DNA of 64,000 nucleotides from Lepeophtheirus salmonis. Lineage: Eukaryota; Arthropoda; Copepoda; Siphonostomatoida; Caligidae. The translations under genes were made by a program, and so were the position numbers. Below the pieces are notes generated by a model. The model worked only from the letters and a program-made list of their open reading frames with translations. It did not search any database and was not told the origin of the DNA. The DNA lies in contig NC_052135.2 in the NCBI RefSeq assembly GCF_016086655.4, positions 6,848,363 to 6,912,362 of the forward strand, in the 5' to 3' direction. This document shows positions 1 to 12,169 of the stretch, piece by piece; the stretch's first letter is position 1, and the number at the start of each line of letters is the position of its first letter.

Positions 1-1639
1 CTGAGAATTATTTATTTAAATATGAGTATATAGCATATGTCTGGGATCCCCTTGTTTGTGATTCAAAATACAATATTAAGTCGGAATATATTTGTACATA
101 ACAATAATAATTTGTACTTAAATGATTTACAATGATATCTCTAGATCTCTTTTAGTTATGTACCTTTAATTTGAGTTTACATTTTTTTACAGTATTTAGG
201 GTCAACCTTCTACAATATAAAGCTTTCTTCGAAGCTTAATGATTTGAATAACGTGCTGGAATAATATTAATTGAATAACGTGCTTTAATAAAATTAGTTG
301 AATAACAAAAAACAAACAGCAATGAGTATAAAATGCAGTATCAGTCATATTAATTCAAACTGATGGAGCAGAAGTTTGATAGAGCCTTTTTAATTTGCAA
401 GGATAAAGCAGGTTTGTGTGTGCATTGCATTATATGGCTACTACCACAAAATTATATAATGTGTACAATATATGTAGATCCCTTCAAAATAGTGAATAAA
501 AACGCTCAAATGATCTCAATTATGCATTTGCTCTTTGATATATTACAATAGAACATAAAATAACATAATTTTCCGCAAATAGGGAAAGTAGATTAATGAA
601 AAATTCATAAATTATTTTGTGTATTGAATAAGGGACCACCCCTTTACATATGTATTGTACTCACATACAATGTAATATGTAAGAGAATTGAATTGTGACA
701 TTTATGATGATCTATATTCTACAATATGGAAAAACTTATTTCCTTATGTACCATCTATAAACCCTTCTATTCCCTAGTGATTAGGGATCGAAGGAGTCAA
801 TTTGATTATCATCAATGCGTTCCTCATATTTATGAGTCACACACACTTACTGACCCTCATTTCTTCCCTATCTATTGTATGTACATATGTAATTCCAAAG
901 TCTCAGAATGACAGGATTAGAGATGGGACGATTAAAAAAAATCGTCATTCCGACATAGTTTATAGCACTACTAACGGTCATTAAACTATTTGGCATTCAC
1001 ATTTTTGGTGATAATTAATTTAACTTTAAACTATTTTACTTCAGGAGATCTTTCCATAAACTATTTCGCCTTACGACATTTTGCCTTAAAGCCATTTTGC
1101 CAATAGCATATTTCCCCTTTTGTATTATTTTCTTAGACTTTAATTATTTTATTACGATATTAGCAAGAACACGCTATCTTAATTTTTTATATTAGTATTT
1201 AGCTTATTTAATAGCTAACTTGCCTTGCTCCTTCTTGAAGATACATACTAAGATTAATTCGCTCATACGCTTGCTAATTCCCTTTTTTAATTCATATCTA
1301 ATACACGTTCTCTCTTTTTCTGTTTGAACAATATGTATATATATATTTTTTTGAATTTTAACTTTTTGGTGCATTTTTGAATCAACAACCCATAATAACT
1401 TTGAGATAGATCTTGTTTTATAAAAACAAGAAAAAAACTTATTAACAAAAAAATCAAACTTGCCCCCCCTGAGCCCAGGAATCTGGTCTGATCAGAATTA
1501 ACTATAACCATACGTACGTATCTCAAAATTCTGAACAATTTTATTTTATGTTTAAAATCTGTATCTGCTTTCCTTTTTGAAAGGGTTGACGTAAAAAAAC
1601 ACTCACATAAGTTATTTTAATTCTATGTAGGATTTTATA
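1..1639. other. AT-rich non-coding stretch
   Basis: No gene is recognised; all frames are broken by frequent stops. Around 1050-1115 lies a degenerate block of CATTTTGCC-type words, in reverse orientation to similar GGCAAAATGTCC-type blocks near 42.1 and 53.4 kb. The short open frames here are what AT-rich sequence gives by chance. Confidence 0.6.
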
Positions 1640-2120
1640 AAATTACAAATAATTTTTCTAATATTTGAAAAAATGAACCAGTTATCGTTTTTTCGTCGAC
1701 ATTATTTTCAATAACTTTTTGGTCTTGCAAGTACAAAAAAATCTTGGTAGGTTTGTGAACCTCTTTACAATGGTAATAAATGTTGTTAACTAATTTTTTT
1801 TGCAAAATTAGTCCAAAACAGTTTTTTGCAATTTTTTTCGTAAATTTCGATTTTGCAATTTTTTGACAAAAATAAAAGAAGGGTATCTCATCTTGACAAA
1901 TTTTTTAATGAATATATCTTCTTATATTATTTAAAGTTAATAAAACAATTTCTTTAAATTTAATTAGTAATAATATATATATTAATCCAGCGGATAAATT
2001 ATTATAACTCTCGCCCACACGGATGGGGTCTAAACATTGAGAAGAAATCGCATTGATCATTGTCAATATGATTTCTCACTCCCTCCTTGGCTTGAGCAAC
2101 ACTGAGTAACCCTTTGCTAG
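1640..2120 (-). repeat. CCCGGCG-head dispersed repeat, copy A
   Basis: Read on the minus strand, this begins with a TAGCAAAGGGTTACTC head followed by a GTTGCTCAAGCCAAGGAGGGAG stretch variant, then about 350 bp of A/T-rich body containing an AACTGGTTCATTTTTTC word. The same order of words is found at 6.25 kb (plus), 21.5 kb (minus), 39.6 kb (plus, head only) and 56.7 kb (plus, body only). It has no coding capacity that I can see. The class of transposon is unknown to me; the conserved head suggests a defined element end. Confidence 0.7.
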
Positions 2121-3344
2121 TAATACATATGGATCGGAGTAGGAAAATCGGAAATGACATCTTATTTTCCCGAAGCGGATACCAGAAACCAGATACCAGA
2201 AAAAGAAACCAATTTTCCCATTCAAAAATTGTAATTTATCATCCCATCAGTAGTTCGGATGCTCCGTTGAATATAAAGTGAACTAAAGGGTACGAAATAA
2301 CTAATTAGTGTTTGCCTTAGCTATTGCATGATCCTATGCAAAACAAATTGTGCAAGGCATACATTTCAATCTGGATCAATCCGAACTGTATAATTATAAA
2401 TTGGAATAAAAAAATTATTTTTTATTTTTTTATAGCAAATAAATGACCTTTTTTAAGAAGTTAAAATATTAAGAATATATTATTTTATTCTTTATAATGA
2501 CTTTTTTTGGGATAGGAAAGGTATAGTGTCCATTTGCCGGCTTTGGAACTAATTATTGGAAAGGCAATTAAATCGGCAGATTATAGACGGACTAATTGAT
2601 AATTTGACAAAGCTTACTAATTATCATGAATATTTATATCCCCCAAAAAAACAAAATTTATAGTTTGAAAAACGCGATCAAATTATTCAATTAAGATTTC
2701 ACTTAAAAGCATAATCGTGGCCAGAATTCAATTTTCATTTTTTTTTCACCTTTAATTAGTCATTTATATCTGGAAAATCAATCTGTGTAAATTGTGGCTT
2801 CACTTTATAAATTTATAATTTTCATGATTGTTGGATAATTATTTTTCAACTTTTTGTCAAAAAATAAACAAACTCTATAAATTTATTTATATGGCCACGC
2901 CAGTTATTAATAAAATAAATCCTCTTTCTGCTCTAAATAACTATAAATTCACAGTGTAAAAAATATCAGGAGAAATATATTAAGATATCTAAATTTTTTT
3001 TGACTGTGTGGATGATGAAAATCATTATCGATCGGAGGAACCATTTTTGGATTTGTGCAATGTTAATTTCCTCTTGTCTTAATTATAATATTTCTTTAAA
3101 CTTGACGAAATCCTGTTCAAGAAAACAGCTATAATATGAAGAATTTTTTTTAAAAATTATTAGGAAAATAGGAGGAGTACCTGGCATTATTTAATATCAT
3201 TTAAATTTTATTCATATAGTATTTGTATGAATTCCTTAGGTTTTTTAATGTGTCGTACTGTGTTTTAGCTACATATACTCGTTGTTACTAAACCTAATCT
3301 AAAATCACATATATCATTTTTTTAATTTTATATATGTACTCCCC
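2121..3344. other. non-coding stretch, nothing recognised
   Basis: AT-rich DNA with short A and T runs. No transposase motif, TIR or long open frame was found on either strand. Confidence 0.6.
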
Positions 3345-3887
3345 TCTTATTTTCGTTTTTAATATAAAGCGCTGAGCTACATGATTGGGCAGCAAAACGT
3401 GGACTCTCGAGCCTCCTGGCCTCCATGAACTCTGTTAAAAAGTGACGTGGGATTTGCATGTATGAGGACAATCCCAACCTGCTCTTTACAGTTACTGATT
3501 GTCCTAGCATCCACAGAGATGTCGTTGGGTAGGCGAATCATCGATTTGGTAGGATCCACCTTGATCTTTTTCTCCACCTGTACACGAACACCGGGCCCCT
3601 CTTTACATTGTACCCTTCACTTCCTATTTTCCTTGGGAGGTCCTCTCTATCATTCTACATCTAGGACACCTTTTAAACTAGGCTCCTAGTGTACTCCACA
3701 ATCTCCATAATCCTTGCCACCTCTATTTCAGTATCCAAGATATCTGAAATGCGAAAGGATTATTGTAGTTTGATTTTGTACGAAAGATGCCTGAACAACC
3801 CGAATGTCAAATATAATCACTAAGCCTTCTTATATTAATATTGAAACAAACATTATTTAAGAGTCCACATTTTTCTGTCCAACCCTG
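3345..3887 (-). pseudogene. Tc1/mariner-like transposase fragment with one terminal repeat
   Basis: On the minus strand an N-terminal DNA-binding region is readable in two frames: KIKVDPTKSMIRL followed by DISVDARTISN, then SYMQIPRHFLTEFMEARRLE. These match the second helix-turn-helix and linker (normally ending RTPRHFLT..KARRLER) of Tc1-like transposases. More N-terminal coding up to about 3780 is broken by several stops. The plus-strand right end carries CTGTCCAACCCTG followed by TA at 3888-3889, a plausible terminal inverted repeat. The catalytic domain and the left end are missing. The plus-strand 80-codon frame over the same region is an antisense shadow. Confidence 0.7.
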
Positions 3888-4349
3888 TATAACACTCGTA
3901 GTTAAAAATGAGTTCCTCACAGACAAATAAAAAAAAAGGATTAACTTAAGTATATTTTATGTGCCTCTCTCTGCTAAAGACGAGATGAGTCTTGCGATAT
4001 CATTTTGCTACACAGAAAAAAACCTTTGTTAAAAGATACATTTTGTTTAATTAAGAAATTAATAAATACAGGGTTTTGTTCCGGGGTTGAATGGTTATTT
4101 TATATCTGCTTTCTTTTAGAATAACATAAAAATTAACAAGTAAGAGTTTTAATTTTTATTTACTTGTTATTCAACATACCTAATAGCAATTATGGAATAA
4201 CAATTAAAATACGGGAGCCAAAAAAAAAACAACTCAATTTGTTTTTGTATTGTGATAAGTTCAAGTGTTAATTTGTAGAAAGTAACCGATTGATATTTTA
4301 ATAGATAATCAAGTTTTTTCTTTTCAAATCACATTGTTCAAAAGTAAAA
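3888..4349. other. non-coding stretch before a transposase remnant
   Basis: No gene is seen. It is probably partly the 5' flank or untranslated part of the element whose transposase remnant starts at 4350, but I could not identify a matching terminal repeat pair. Confidence 0.4.
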
Positions 4350-5081
4350 ATGTCGCAAGAACAAAATTTACGGAACTCAGTATTAGCCTCATGGCTTTCA
4401 CAAAAAGGTCATATAGTTTTTGGTATGTTTAAGGTTCCAAGCTTTTGTAAACGCTTATTGTTGAAGGAAAGAATAAATGCTTTGAATATATGTATTCGCC
4501 TAATTTTAAGATATTCCATTTTTAAAATGTTTTTGTTATGTTAGAGCTCATCTTTGTTTAAAGCTAATAATAGGGGGTTTTCTTCAAAGTTTCATAGTTT
4601 CAAGAAGAATCAAAATATTTCATTTGATAGGTAAAAGTTTGAAAGGTCAAAAACGAACAGTAAGAAAAAAAGCCAAGATTATGTGCATCAAAACAATTGA
4701 AAATGATTATTAGTCTTGCAAGAAATCCAGTCAGGAGGATTCACGGTATGACCAAGAAGATGAATGTGAGCGAGGTTAGGATCATTAAAGATGACTTAGG
4801 AGAAAAATCAAGAACTCGGAGAGAAAAACTACGACAGTCATAAAGGAGAAGAGGTTGTTTAGAGCAAATCTTCTTTTGACAGTGTTCAAGAGCAGGGGCT
4901 TCCTTATCCCTTTGGATTTTTCTATCTGGACAAAGGTCATAGGAGCTGATTGCAACAAACCTAACAGATGTGTGAAGATCTTTGAAGTCCTACATCTAGG
5001 GCACATGGGTTGACTTGTCAGAAGAGCAGCCTTAAGAAAGAATATGAAACCGTCATTGAGGCTGAGGGAGGCTATATTTAA
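4350..5081 (+). pseudogene. Tc1/mariner-like transposase, decayed and internally deleted
   Basis: The ATG at 4350 opens MSQEQNLRNSVLASWLSQKG, typical of the first helix-turn-helix. After frameshifts come GQKRTVRKKAKIMCIK (about 4650), ARNPVRRIHGMTKKMNVSE and IIKDDLGEKSRTRREK (about 4720-4830), which form the second DNA-binding motif and linker. The catalytic core then disappears: the reading jumps to PLDFSIWTKV near 4915, the region of the third catalytic residue, and ends as YETVIEAEGGYI with a stop at 5079-5081. The first and second catalytic Asp regions are lost. Several frameshifts and in-frame stops make it non-functional. A minus-strand 73-codon frame over the same bases is a shadow. 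Related to the remnant at 15.5 kb. Confidence 0.8.
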
Positions 5082-6252
5082 TAAAAAATGTCTTTTTCAG
5101 CTATAATTTACAGCAAATAAATTTAATTTTGTTATCGCCGTCTTTACAAACTAGTTTTAAATGTAGTTTAAAAAAATATATTCAGTGTACACTTAAATAT
5201 GCCGCATGGAGTTGTTAAGAATATGAAAGAGACTGAGATGCTATAATAATATGGAATGAGATATTTTTATGTAATTATCCTACTTTTCCCATTCCTAATC
5301 AATCAAAATATAATTTTTCCCCCACAAATGTAGCCAATTTTTAGTACATATTACTTTGATATAATTCAAATATCCCTGTTTATCATTGGGATCAAGTAGT
5401 AATCAATGCAAGAATGAATTCTTTTTATTCTTAAAGTCATTTGATTTAGTTTAATTAAGAATTATTGGAAATTTGTCCCTTTTACGCAGAAAATTATTAA
5501 CTTTGAGGGCTCCTTTAGGTATTACGTGAGTGAAAACGCTCTAAAGAAATAAAAAAGTAAAGAGGTCTGTGTATGATATTCTTCATCAATTAACTACTAC
5601 TACTAAAATAGATAAAAATAACTCACAAGACTAGACTATCCACGAATATGTCGTTATTTATAAATGAAATTCAAAAAACGCCTTTTTTAAATAAGGAAAT
5701 AAAAAAGATATTTTTGGGAGTTTGTACATATATATGTACATATGTTTGTGTATTTTTATCATCATCTTTATGGTCCCCCTGGGTATGTTAGTGTAGCCCA
5801 CACACATACATACAACCTCGTCAGAATGATATATCATTGACTTGATCTACATATACATAAACAAAACCAAAAGATCTCAAATTCTAATTATATAATTTTG
5901 AATATCTAATTTAATCAAAACTTTTTTATTATTAGATTCTTCTTTGATATCAAAAAAGATTACCTAAACACAATTGTACAGTTAGGGTGGAGCTTATTTT
6001 TAAAATTTTCAAAATGTTGGGTTTGTACACTCTCAAAATGTTTCTTTTGCTCCAAAGATAGCGTTTGCAAATTTTGCAAATATTTTCAAAAATATTTGCT
6101 ACAGATGAACAGATACTAAAATTTCAGCCGATGCCGTTAGTGTCATTCCAAGTGAAAGTAATCAAAAATAAGACCTTTTTCAGATCACCATATTCGATTT
6201 TTTTTTTCAAATTTGGCATATATCATAATACTAATAATAAATCATATAAAAA
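5082..6252. other. non-coding stretch, nothing recognised
   Basis: AT-rich DNA with ACATATATGTACATATG-type short palindromes near 5725. No coding evidence on either strand. Confidence 0.55.
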
Positions 6253-7350
6253 GAATTACCCGGCGTTGCTCGGGTAAAGGAGGGAGAGGGAAATCAAATT
6301 GAAAATGGTCAAATTAATTGAGAAAATTAAAAAAATATTGAAATAATACTTCTATATACTAATAATTATAATATGTATGTTTCGTTGTTGTCGAAAAAGA
6401 TCCTGATAATTCTAATTCTAATTCTCTTGGATTCTTCAGACTATATCAATCCGGTTAACAAAGTTACATCATCGTAGCTACCGTCCCTCCCGCCCCTCCC
6501 CCACCCAAAAAAGCAAACACCAACTCTAAGTATTGCCTCTTGTAATCTTAGTATCATTATTATGAATATAAAAAAAAAATAATGTGTTATAAACTTCATA
6601 TAACATAGCAACATATATGCATCTAAAAAATTGTCTAGATGAGAAAAATTCGCAATTTTTTTTTAAAAACAAACATTTTTTGTACTAATTTTGAAAAAAA
6701 ATAGTTAAAAGTATTAATTGATATTGTAAAAAAAAAAAACACAAAACCTACCAATATTTTTTTTTGTACTTGTAAAAATAAAAAAGTTAAGAAGAATAAT
6801 GTTGTCGAAAAAAATAACTGGTTCATGTTTGCAAATATTGCAAAAATTATGTAATAAAATGTTCTGGAAATTGAAAATACTGAAATTGAAGATTTTGTAA
6901 TGCAAAAAGCATCGTCTTGTAACATTTATTTGAAAAAAAACTGAAAATTCCCGTTTGACGAAAAAATGGAAAAAAAAGAGAAAAAATTTAAAAAAATGAA
7001 AAATTATTCAGTAAATGATAGATATTTCAGTTAAAAATCCATTTTTATTTGGCAAATTTATATGTAAACGAATCTCCAGACAAATTTCTACAAACTGTTT
7101 TATATTTACATATCCCGTATTCTATTGGAAGTTCATTTTTTTGCACATGAAATAAACGAAATTGCAATTTTCACCGATTTGTTTTTTAAGCCCATAACTT
7201 TTTTGATTTTGAATAAATTTAGAGAACGTAGTAATTTGTATAGTTGTTTGGAAACGCCAGTCACTTATTGATAAATAACTCAACTCCTTATCTAGTCTCC
7301 TAGAGCTACAAAAAACGGTTTTTGGGTATAGCATAAGCCTCCCTTATATA
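6253..7350 (+). repeat. CCCGGCG-head dispersed repeat, copy B (longest)
   Basis: Starts ATTACCCGGCGTTGCTCGGG at about 6253 and continues through conserved blocks: GAGGGAGAGGGAAATC, TTTCGTTGTTGTCGAAAAAG, a CCATATATGCATCTAAAAA-like block, ACTGGTTCATGTTTGCAAATATTGC, CAGTAAATGATAGATATTTC and CCTTATCTAGTCTCC near 7290. Body blocks are shared with copy E at 56.7 kb in the same order over roughly 600 bp, and head blocks with copies A, C and D. No protein of a known transposon class is encoded in any frame, so this looks like a non-autonomous element. Minus-strand frames of 60-96 codons here are low-complexity and not convincing. Confidence 0.75.
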
Positions 7351-8565
7351 ACGCCTTTTTTGTCCCCGGTTCAGGATTTAGAGGCTTTTAAAGTTTTGGA
7401 CTAAAAGCCACCAACAAAATGAGTTTTATACATCAGTTCACAAGGTCAATATTTTTACCTAAAAAAATGAAATATTTCCATTTTTAAGTTCACTGAAATT
7501 TTCATATGTTAATTTGTAATATATCATAAACTTATACAATAAGTTTTTAGAGATGCATTCGATTCCACTTAAATAATACAGATAACAAATGTGTGCGTAG
7601 GTAATGGAAATTTCTGAATATATCTTCCAATTCTTTTTATGAATTAATAAGCGCAAAATTTTCAAATATGATCAATTGTTATTAAAGGGGTTGAATAAAA
7701 ATAACTTTAAAAATGATTTTTTAAAAACACTATAAAGTCCATCTATGGATCTCTTGTAGGTCATTTTCGTGTTTTACGACATACAAGAAACATAATAGAC
7801 GCAACAGCATATTTTAAGCACAAATTGTTTTTCTTCAAAATGAAAATAAGGATTATGTTTTATGTATCAATTAAGAAAAGGAACTTTAATGAAACTTTTG
7901 AAATTGAATAATATATCTTTAAAATGTAAACTTCTGAAATTCAGCAACATTACTTTAAAATTGAAACTTCTGAATCCCTTTACAAGTAGAGAATGTCGTT
8001 AAAAAAGTCATTTTCAAATAGCTATAGAGGTCTAAAAACGCCCTTTTCAAACCTAAAACTTTACAAACATAATTAGAAGGTCATTTTAAATAATAGACAT
8101 ACTAGTACACATACTAAATAAAAATTTAGAAGAAGTTGACCTTTGACTTTTTAAATTAAATTTAAATTAAAACTTTATTTTATTAATTGCAAAGGTTTTA
8201 TAAATATTGGTTTAATCAGAAAAAGGTATTAATAATCACGGATACGCAAATTTTCTATTATTAATTTGAAAAAAGATTTAAAAAAATCTGCATTCATGGG
8301 TGAGAAGTAATTTTTGGGGAAAGGGGGCCGGAAAATAAAAAATATTGTTTTTAGAGTTCTTAAAATATACACTTGCATCTGAAATGTAGGGCTCAAATAG
8401 AATTTGACGTTAAAGCCCCCATTTCCCTATTTATTGGTAGTTCAATGGCCCAAATGTGTGAATTTTTCATAAAAATTATCTTTTTGTTTAAATATCATCT
8501 AAAGCGAAAAAATATATATTTGATTCCTTGCAATTTTGTAAGTTTACCCAGTGATTGAGATTTTA
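7351..8565. other. non-coding stretch, nothing recognised
   Basis: Long A/T-rich region with scattered GAAACTTTTGAAATTGAA-like words around 7890-7975 that repeat locally. No gene seen. Confidence 0.55.
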
Positions 8566-8690
8566 TATGTGATTGAGGTCCGAAGACTGGCTAGGCCACT
8601 CTCTTCATGGGTTTCTTCCGATACATTCTTTTGTTGCCATGGTCATATGTCGGGTCATTGTCTTGCTGTAAGATCTATTCACGACACATT
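8566..8690 (-). pseudogene. short Tc1 (DD34E-like) transposase scrap
   Basis: On the minus strand the frame reads QQDNDPTYDHGNKR and, after a one-base shift, WPSQSSDLNHI. These correspond to the second catalytic Asp (QQDNDPKH) and the WPSQSPDLNPIE motif before the third catalytic residue in Tc1 transposases. Only about 40 codons survive and no end repeats are visible. It belongs to a different family from the DD37D-type elements next to it. Confidence 0.6.
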
Positions 8691-8994
8691 TTAAGTGACC
8701 TGCCTTTAGAGAACTACTTCAATTATCTTTGTTTTGAACAGACAAATACATAAAAATATCTCCAATTCTTATTATATTTTGAATATCTAATTTAATGAAA
8801 CATTTAAAAAAAAAATTGAGATGTAATATATTCCTCTTTGACGGATATGGAAAATAGATTACCTCAATCCTTTCTTAGATGCAGTCAAGTCCTTATTACC
8901 CCTTAGCAAAATACATGCTTGACTTTGGGGATGGTGATCTTAGGATTATACTTTGTATTTGTCTTCCCTATACAATTTGTTTAATGCTCATATA
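8691..8994. other. short non-coding spacer
   Basis: No gene or repeat end recognised between the Tc1 scrap and the next element. Confidence 0.5.
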
Positions 8995-9708
8995 CTGAGT
9001 TGTCCATTAAAATCTGAACACTTTTAATTTTCAAATTCAACAAGATATAATTTATTAACAATAGAATTTCAAGGAAATTAATACTGTAAATAGATGTGTG
9101 TCTGAGCTCTATTAATAATTTATGTAGCCATCCTTAGTGTCAATAATGGCTTCCAGGCGACGGCAGAACGGATGGCAAACGCTGCGAATGTAGTCATCTG
9201 TAATGGCGTCCCAGTTCTGATTGACAGTGGCTTCGAGGTTCTTAGTGCTTGGATGACGGACACTGCAGGCCTTCTTCTCGACATGTATCCAAAAAGTTTA
9301 GTCAAATGAGTTACCATCAGGGCTGTAGGGGTCTCACACGCTCTTTCCACCCACTTTTACTTTTTTGATAGCTCTCTTGATAGTCTGGTGTGAAACCCCC
9401 TAGATCTCTTGCATAGACTTGAGAGGATTGACCTGGACTGTTTTCTTAAACTCCTTCGGGTCCGGTTTTATCTTTTTGACAGATCCCTTCTTCCTCTCCC
9501 AGGTTTTGGTCTTGCTGATGACATAGATGGTGGTTCTGGAGTGCGTGAATGGAAATTCGTTGATCACGTTTAAGTGTCATTTTCTCGACTTGTACGTAAG
9601 TTAGGGATCTCATGTTTGTTTTGTAATTAATAGTTTATGCTTTAGTATATCGAAACAGGAATTAATTTAAATCAGTCAACCTACATTAATTATTGAATTA
9701 GTAATATC
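8995..9708 (-). mobile_element. internally deleted maT-like element, right end lost
   Basis: The left end after TA (8993-8994) reads CTGAGTTGTCCATTAAAATC, matching the left end of the element at 53694 (CCAGGTTGTCCATTAAAATC). Near the right side, TATTGAATTAGTAAT aligns with the same sequence about 30 bp inside the 53694 element, after which similarity stops, so the right terminal repeat is missing here. The transposase lies on the minus strand. Confidence 0.75.
9112..9613 (-). pseudogene. maT-like transposase, core deleted
   Basis: The minus strand opens MRSLTYVQVEKMTLKRDQR at 9613, then after a frameshift gives RTTIYVISKTKTWERKKGS, KPDPKEFKKTVQVNPLKS and HQTIKRAIKKVKVGGKSV, i.e. both N-terminal helix-turn-helix motifs, with an in-frame TAG in the second. 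The reading then jumps straight to the C-terminal part, PSTKNLEATVNQNWDAI and CRRLEAIIDTKDGYIN, ending at 9112. About 150 residues carrying the first two catalytic Asp are missing. The 76-codon open frame at 9120-9350 is a different frame over the C-terminal part. Confidence 0.8.
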
Positions 9709-9823
9709 TTATCATCGTTAAACAAACTTACCATTAAAGTTATTTAGCAATCTTTTCTTTGTCTGTAGGCAAACTTACAAAGTTCGGTAATGGATGGAAT
9801 ACTTATTTTCTCCACTGTATATA

Positions 9824-10840
9824 CCGGGCCGTGCAGAATTATTTACCGATTTTTGTTCAGAACATATCGCGGACAATAATGACTTTTCGAATGACTTGAG
9901 AAACAATTTATTCATACATTTTTAGAATAATAAAATAGTTTGTGATCAAATTTAATCAATGTAGCCACCATTTGACTCAATGACACTGGTCAGGCGACGT
10001 CTGAAGCTGCCACAGACTTGCTGGATGTAATCGGCGTCCATGGAGGCCCAGGCCTTGTTGACAGCAGCCTTTAAGGCATTTATGTTCTTGTGTCGTTTTT
10101 TGCAGGCCTTGGTCTCCACGTGCGCCTAGATAGAGAAGTCTAGTGGGTTCAGATCTGGGCTCTGAGGGGCCAGTAGTCCTTGGGCCAAAAGTTCATGTTG
10201 TCCTTGAACCACTCCTGAGCTTTCTTAGAAGCGTGGGTGGGTGCTCCATCTTCTTGAAAAACCCAAGGAGAGTTGCCGACTATGGATTTGATCCACGGAA
10301 GGACCTTGGACGCCAGAATCTTCACATAATCCTCAAGTCTGACTTCCCGCTGACGTTCAGTTAGCAGAGGGCGTTCAGGACGCCTCAGGGACTTTCCTCC
10401 AGTCCTTTTCAATGCCCTCGAAACAGTTGATCCCGACGTTCCCATCTTTCTGGCCATGTCGGCGATGGACCTGTTGGGAGTCCTCTTGAACACTGCCTTT
10501 ACTTGCCTTGTTGAGACAGTGGGCTTCCTGCCAGCCCCAGGGGAATGCTTGAGATGACCCCCAGCCTCCAAGCGCTTGGAAACGTTGTAAATTGTCTTCA
10601 ACGAGGCCCCAACCTGTTCCTTAATGTTGTTATGAGGCACTCCCGCTCGGAGGAGGGCTGCAATTTCGATCCTCTTTGTTTCCTGATTGGACATGGTCTC
10701 ACGTGTGGAAGTTGTTACGCTCTCACAGGAAGGATTTTTGTTTATTTTAGCAGTAAAAATACGAAATAATCAGATTGGTTGCCACAAAACCTCTTAAAAA
10801 GTATATTTACATCATCGGTAAATAATTTTACACGGCCCGG
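9824..10840 (-). mobile_element. Tc1/mariner-type element with intact ITRs, internally deleted (copy 1)
   Basis: Bounded by TA dinucleotides (9822-9823 and 10841-10842). The left end CCGGGCCGTGCAGAATTATT and the right end, reverse-complemented, CCGGGCCGTGTAAAATTATT agree at 25 of the first 27 bases. Length is 1017 bp. A second copy lies at 44738-45939 in the opposite orientation. Relative to that copy this one lacks 197 bp of transposase coding; the breakpoints share a GAG microhomology. Confidence 0.93.
9952..10694 (-). pseudogene. DD36D/37D-type Tc1/mariner transposase, catalytic core deleted
   Basis: The ATG at 10694 starts MSNQETKRIEIAALLRAG; the open frame runs 181 codons to 10149. Residues 1-50 form the first helix-turn-helix, residues 55-100 (GAGRKPTVSTRQ, ADMARKMGTSGSTVSRALK) the second. 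At residue 121 (RQREVRLE) the frame passes directly to DYVKILASK, skipping the block that carries the first catalytic Asp (present in the 44.7 kb copy). FQEDGAPTHAS (Asp 149) is the second catalytic site. After WPKDYW a one-base deletion breaks the frame; the true continuation (PPQSPDLNPLDFSI) is readable in the next frame and then meets a TAG in place of Trp. The C-terminus ends at 9952. Richer in G+C than the flanks. The overlapping plus-strand frames are shadows. Confidence 0.9.
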
Positions 10841-10842
10841 TA

Positions 10843-12075
10843 CTAGTTATTATATAGACATTTCTCCTCAAATTCGAGTTCACAAAAAGGTCAGTATGAT
10901 CATGTAAATTTGCATTTTTTAGTTGATCTATGTAAAAAATATACGTATCTGCAAATTTTGGTATATATCAGTCATATGAATGTGATACGCTAACGATAAA
11001 AGTATATATGTAGGTGGAATATACGTATTAATATCATTACTGCAATTAATTATCGTGGTTTTGAACAGGTAATAATAAAAAAATCTTCTTTTTTATAAAA
11101 TACTAATGGTAGTACCCAGCATTGACGGGAGCAATTAGGCGTGGCAAAGAATACAAGTTTTTCACAAAAAATAATTAAGTTTCCAAATTTATGTGCATTA
11201 CCTCTGCACTTTTTTGAAACGGCACCAAATTTATAAATGCTACCTTTAGACCAAATAAACATTTTGAGACGCTAAAGGTCGAACATTTCGAGAGTTTAAG
11301 AAAATTGATCCACCTTAATGCACATACGTTTAACATATGACCTACCTTTGTATAAATATATAGGATAAAGCATATCTCTAAACTAATCCTCAGCATTCTT
11401 TTATGCTTTGCTTAATATCCATAGTATATACTTACATAGAACAATAACCACATAACAAAAATATGTATTAGTCGGACTGCCACATATCCCTGAAGAAGAA
11501 TAAAGTTTGTTGAATTAAATAAATGAAATATTTTATTTGTCAAACAATAAATTGCCTCTGTCAAAAAAATAAATATGTATCTGAAGCATATATATTTCAA
11601 AATCTATGGTCAAATACATTAATACGTTTTACAATTTACGAAAAGAAATGTAACTACCGTTGTAGACATGTAGATTGACTGTGAATACTTTGTATCCATC
11701 TAGGCATGCTCAAAAGAAATGTATGTATTTGAAAGGGTAGACAAAGCTTTTCAAGTGTCTTTTGTTTTCTATGATTTTCTTTCTTTTTGAGAGGGGGGTT
11801 GGGGGTTCAATTTGTTAAATATTTGACACGTCGTTACCTCATTTATGTGGTAACAAACTTCTACCAAACAAAATATAAAAAATGCCATCGAACGACGTAG
11901 CTCACTGGAGAAGGCACTTGAGGAAAATTATTCTCTTTAACTGTATGTAACAGTCGTTTGAGTGAGTTGATGTAAAATAGAATCGAGTATCTACATTTGC
12001 TTTTGAACGTGTAACCTTTAATTAGATTCAAAAATAGGAGAAATACTAGTATAAAGGCTTTCTGTGTTAAAATTT
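10843..12075. other. non-coding stretch
   Basis: Apart from a short GTACCC-head repeat at about 11104, no gene is seen. Minus-strand frames of 62-73 codons at 11050-11600 have no recognisable motif and look like chance. Confidence 0.5.
11104..11145 (+). repeat. GTACCC-head repeat, short copy
   Basis: AATGGTAGTACCCAGCATTG followed by an AATTAGGCGT word resembles the heads of copies at 20.2-20.3 kb (minus) and 42.63 kb (plus). Only the first 40 bp or so are similar here. Confidence 0.5.
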
Positions 12076-12167
12076 GAGGCGTCTAAGCCAATCCAACTCG
12101 GAGTAATTGAGGCATAAAAAAAGTTATTGTATCTTTGTTAGATCGGAAACTTGTTAGACCACCCTCG
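12076..12167 (+). mobile_element. mariner 3' end fragment (same family as 63.35 kb)
   Basis: CCAATCCAACTCGGAGTAAT corresponds to transposase coding at about 63.56 kb, and ATCTTTGTTAGATCGGAAAC through ACCACCCTCG (then TA at 12168-12169) matches the terminal repeat at 63350 read in reverse complement. Between them most of the C-terminal coding is missing. It is a 92 bp relic of a DD34D mariner. Confidence 0.75.
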
Positions 12168-12169
12168 TA

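Noticed and set aside
3447..3689. 80-codon plus-strand open frame
   Set aside because: It is antisense to the Tc1-like fragment on the minus strand, which explains the open frame and the higher G+C.
6635..6925. 96-codon Phe/Ile-rich minus-strand frame resembling a membrane protein
   Set aside because: Low-complexity translation of A-rich repeat copy B; hydrophobicity follows from poly-A/T content, and the frame is not kept in copy E.
9120..9350. 76-codon minus-strand frame as a separate gene
   Set aside because: It is a shifted frame over the C-terminal part of the maT-like transposase; the correct frame reads CRRLEAIIDTKDGYIN.
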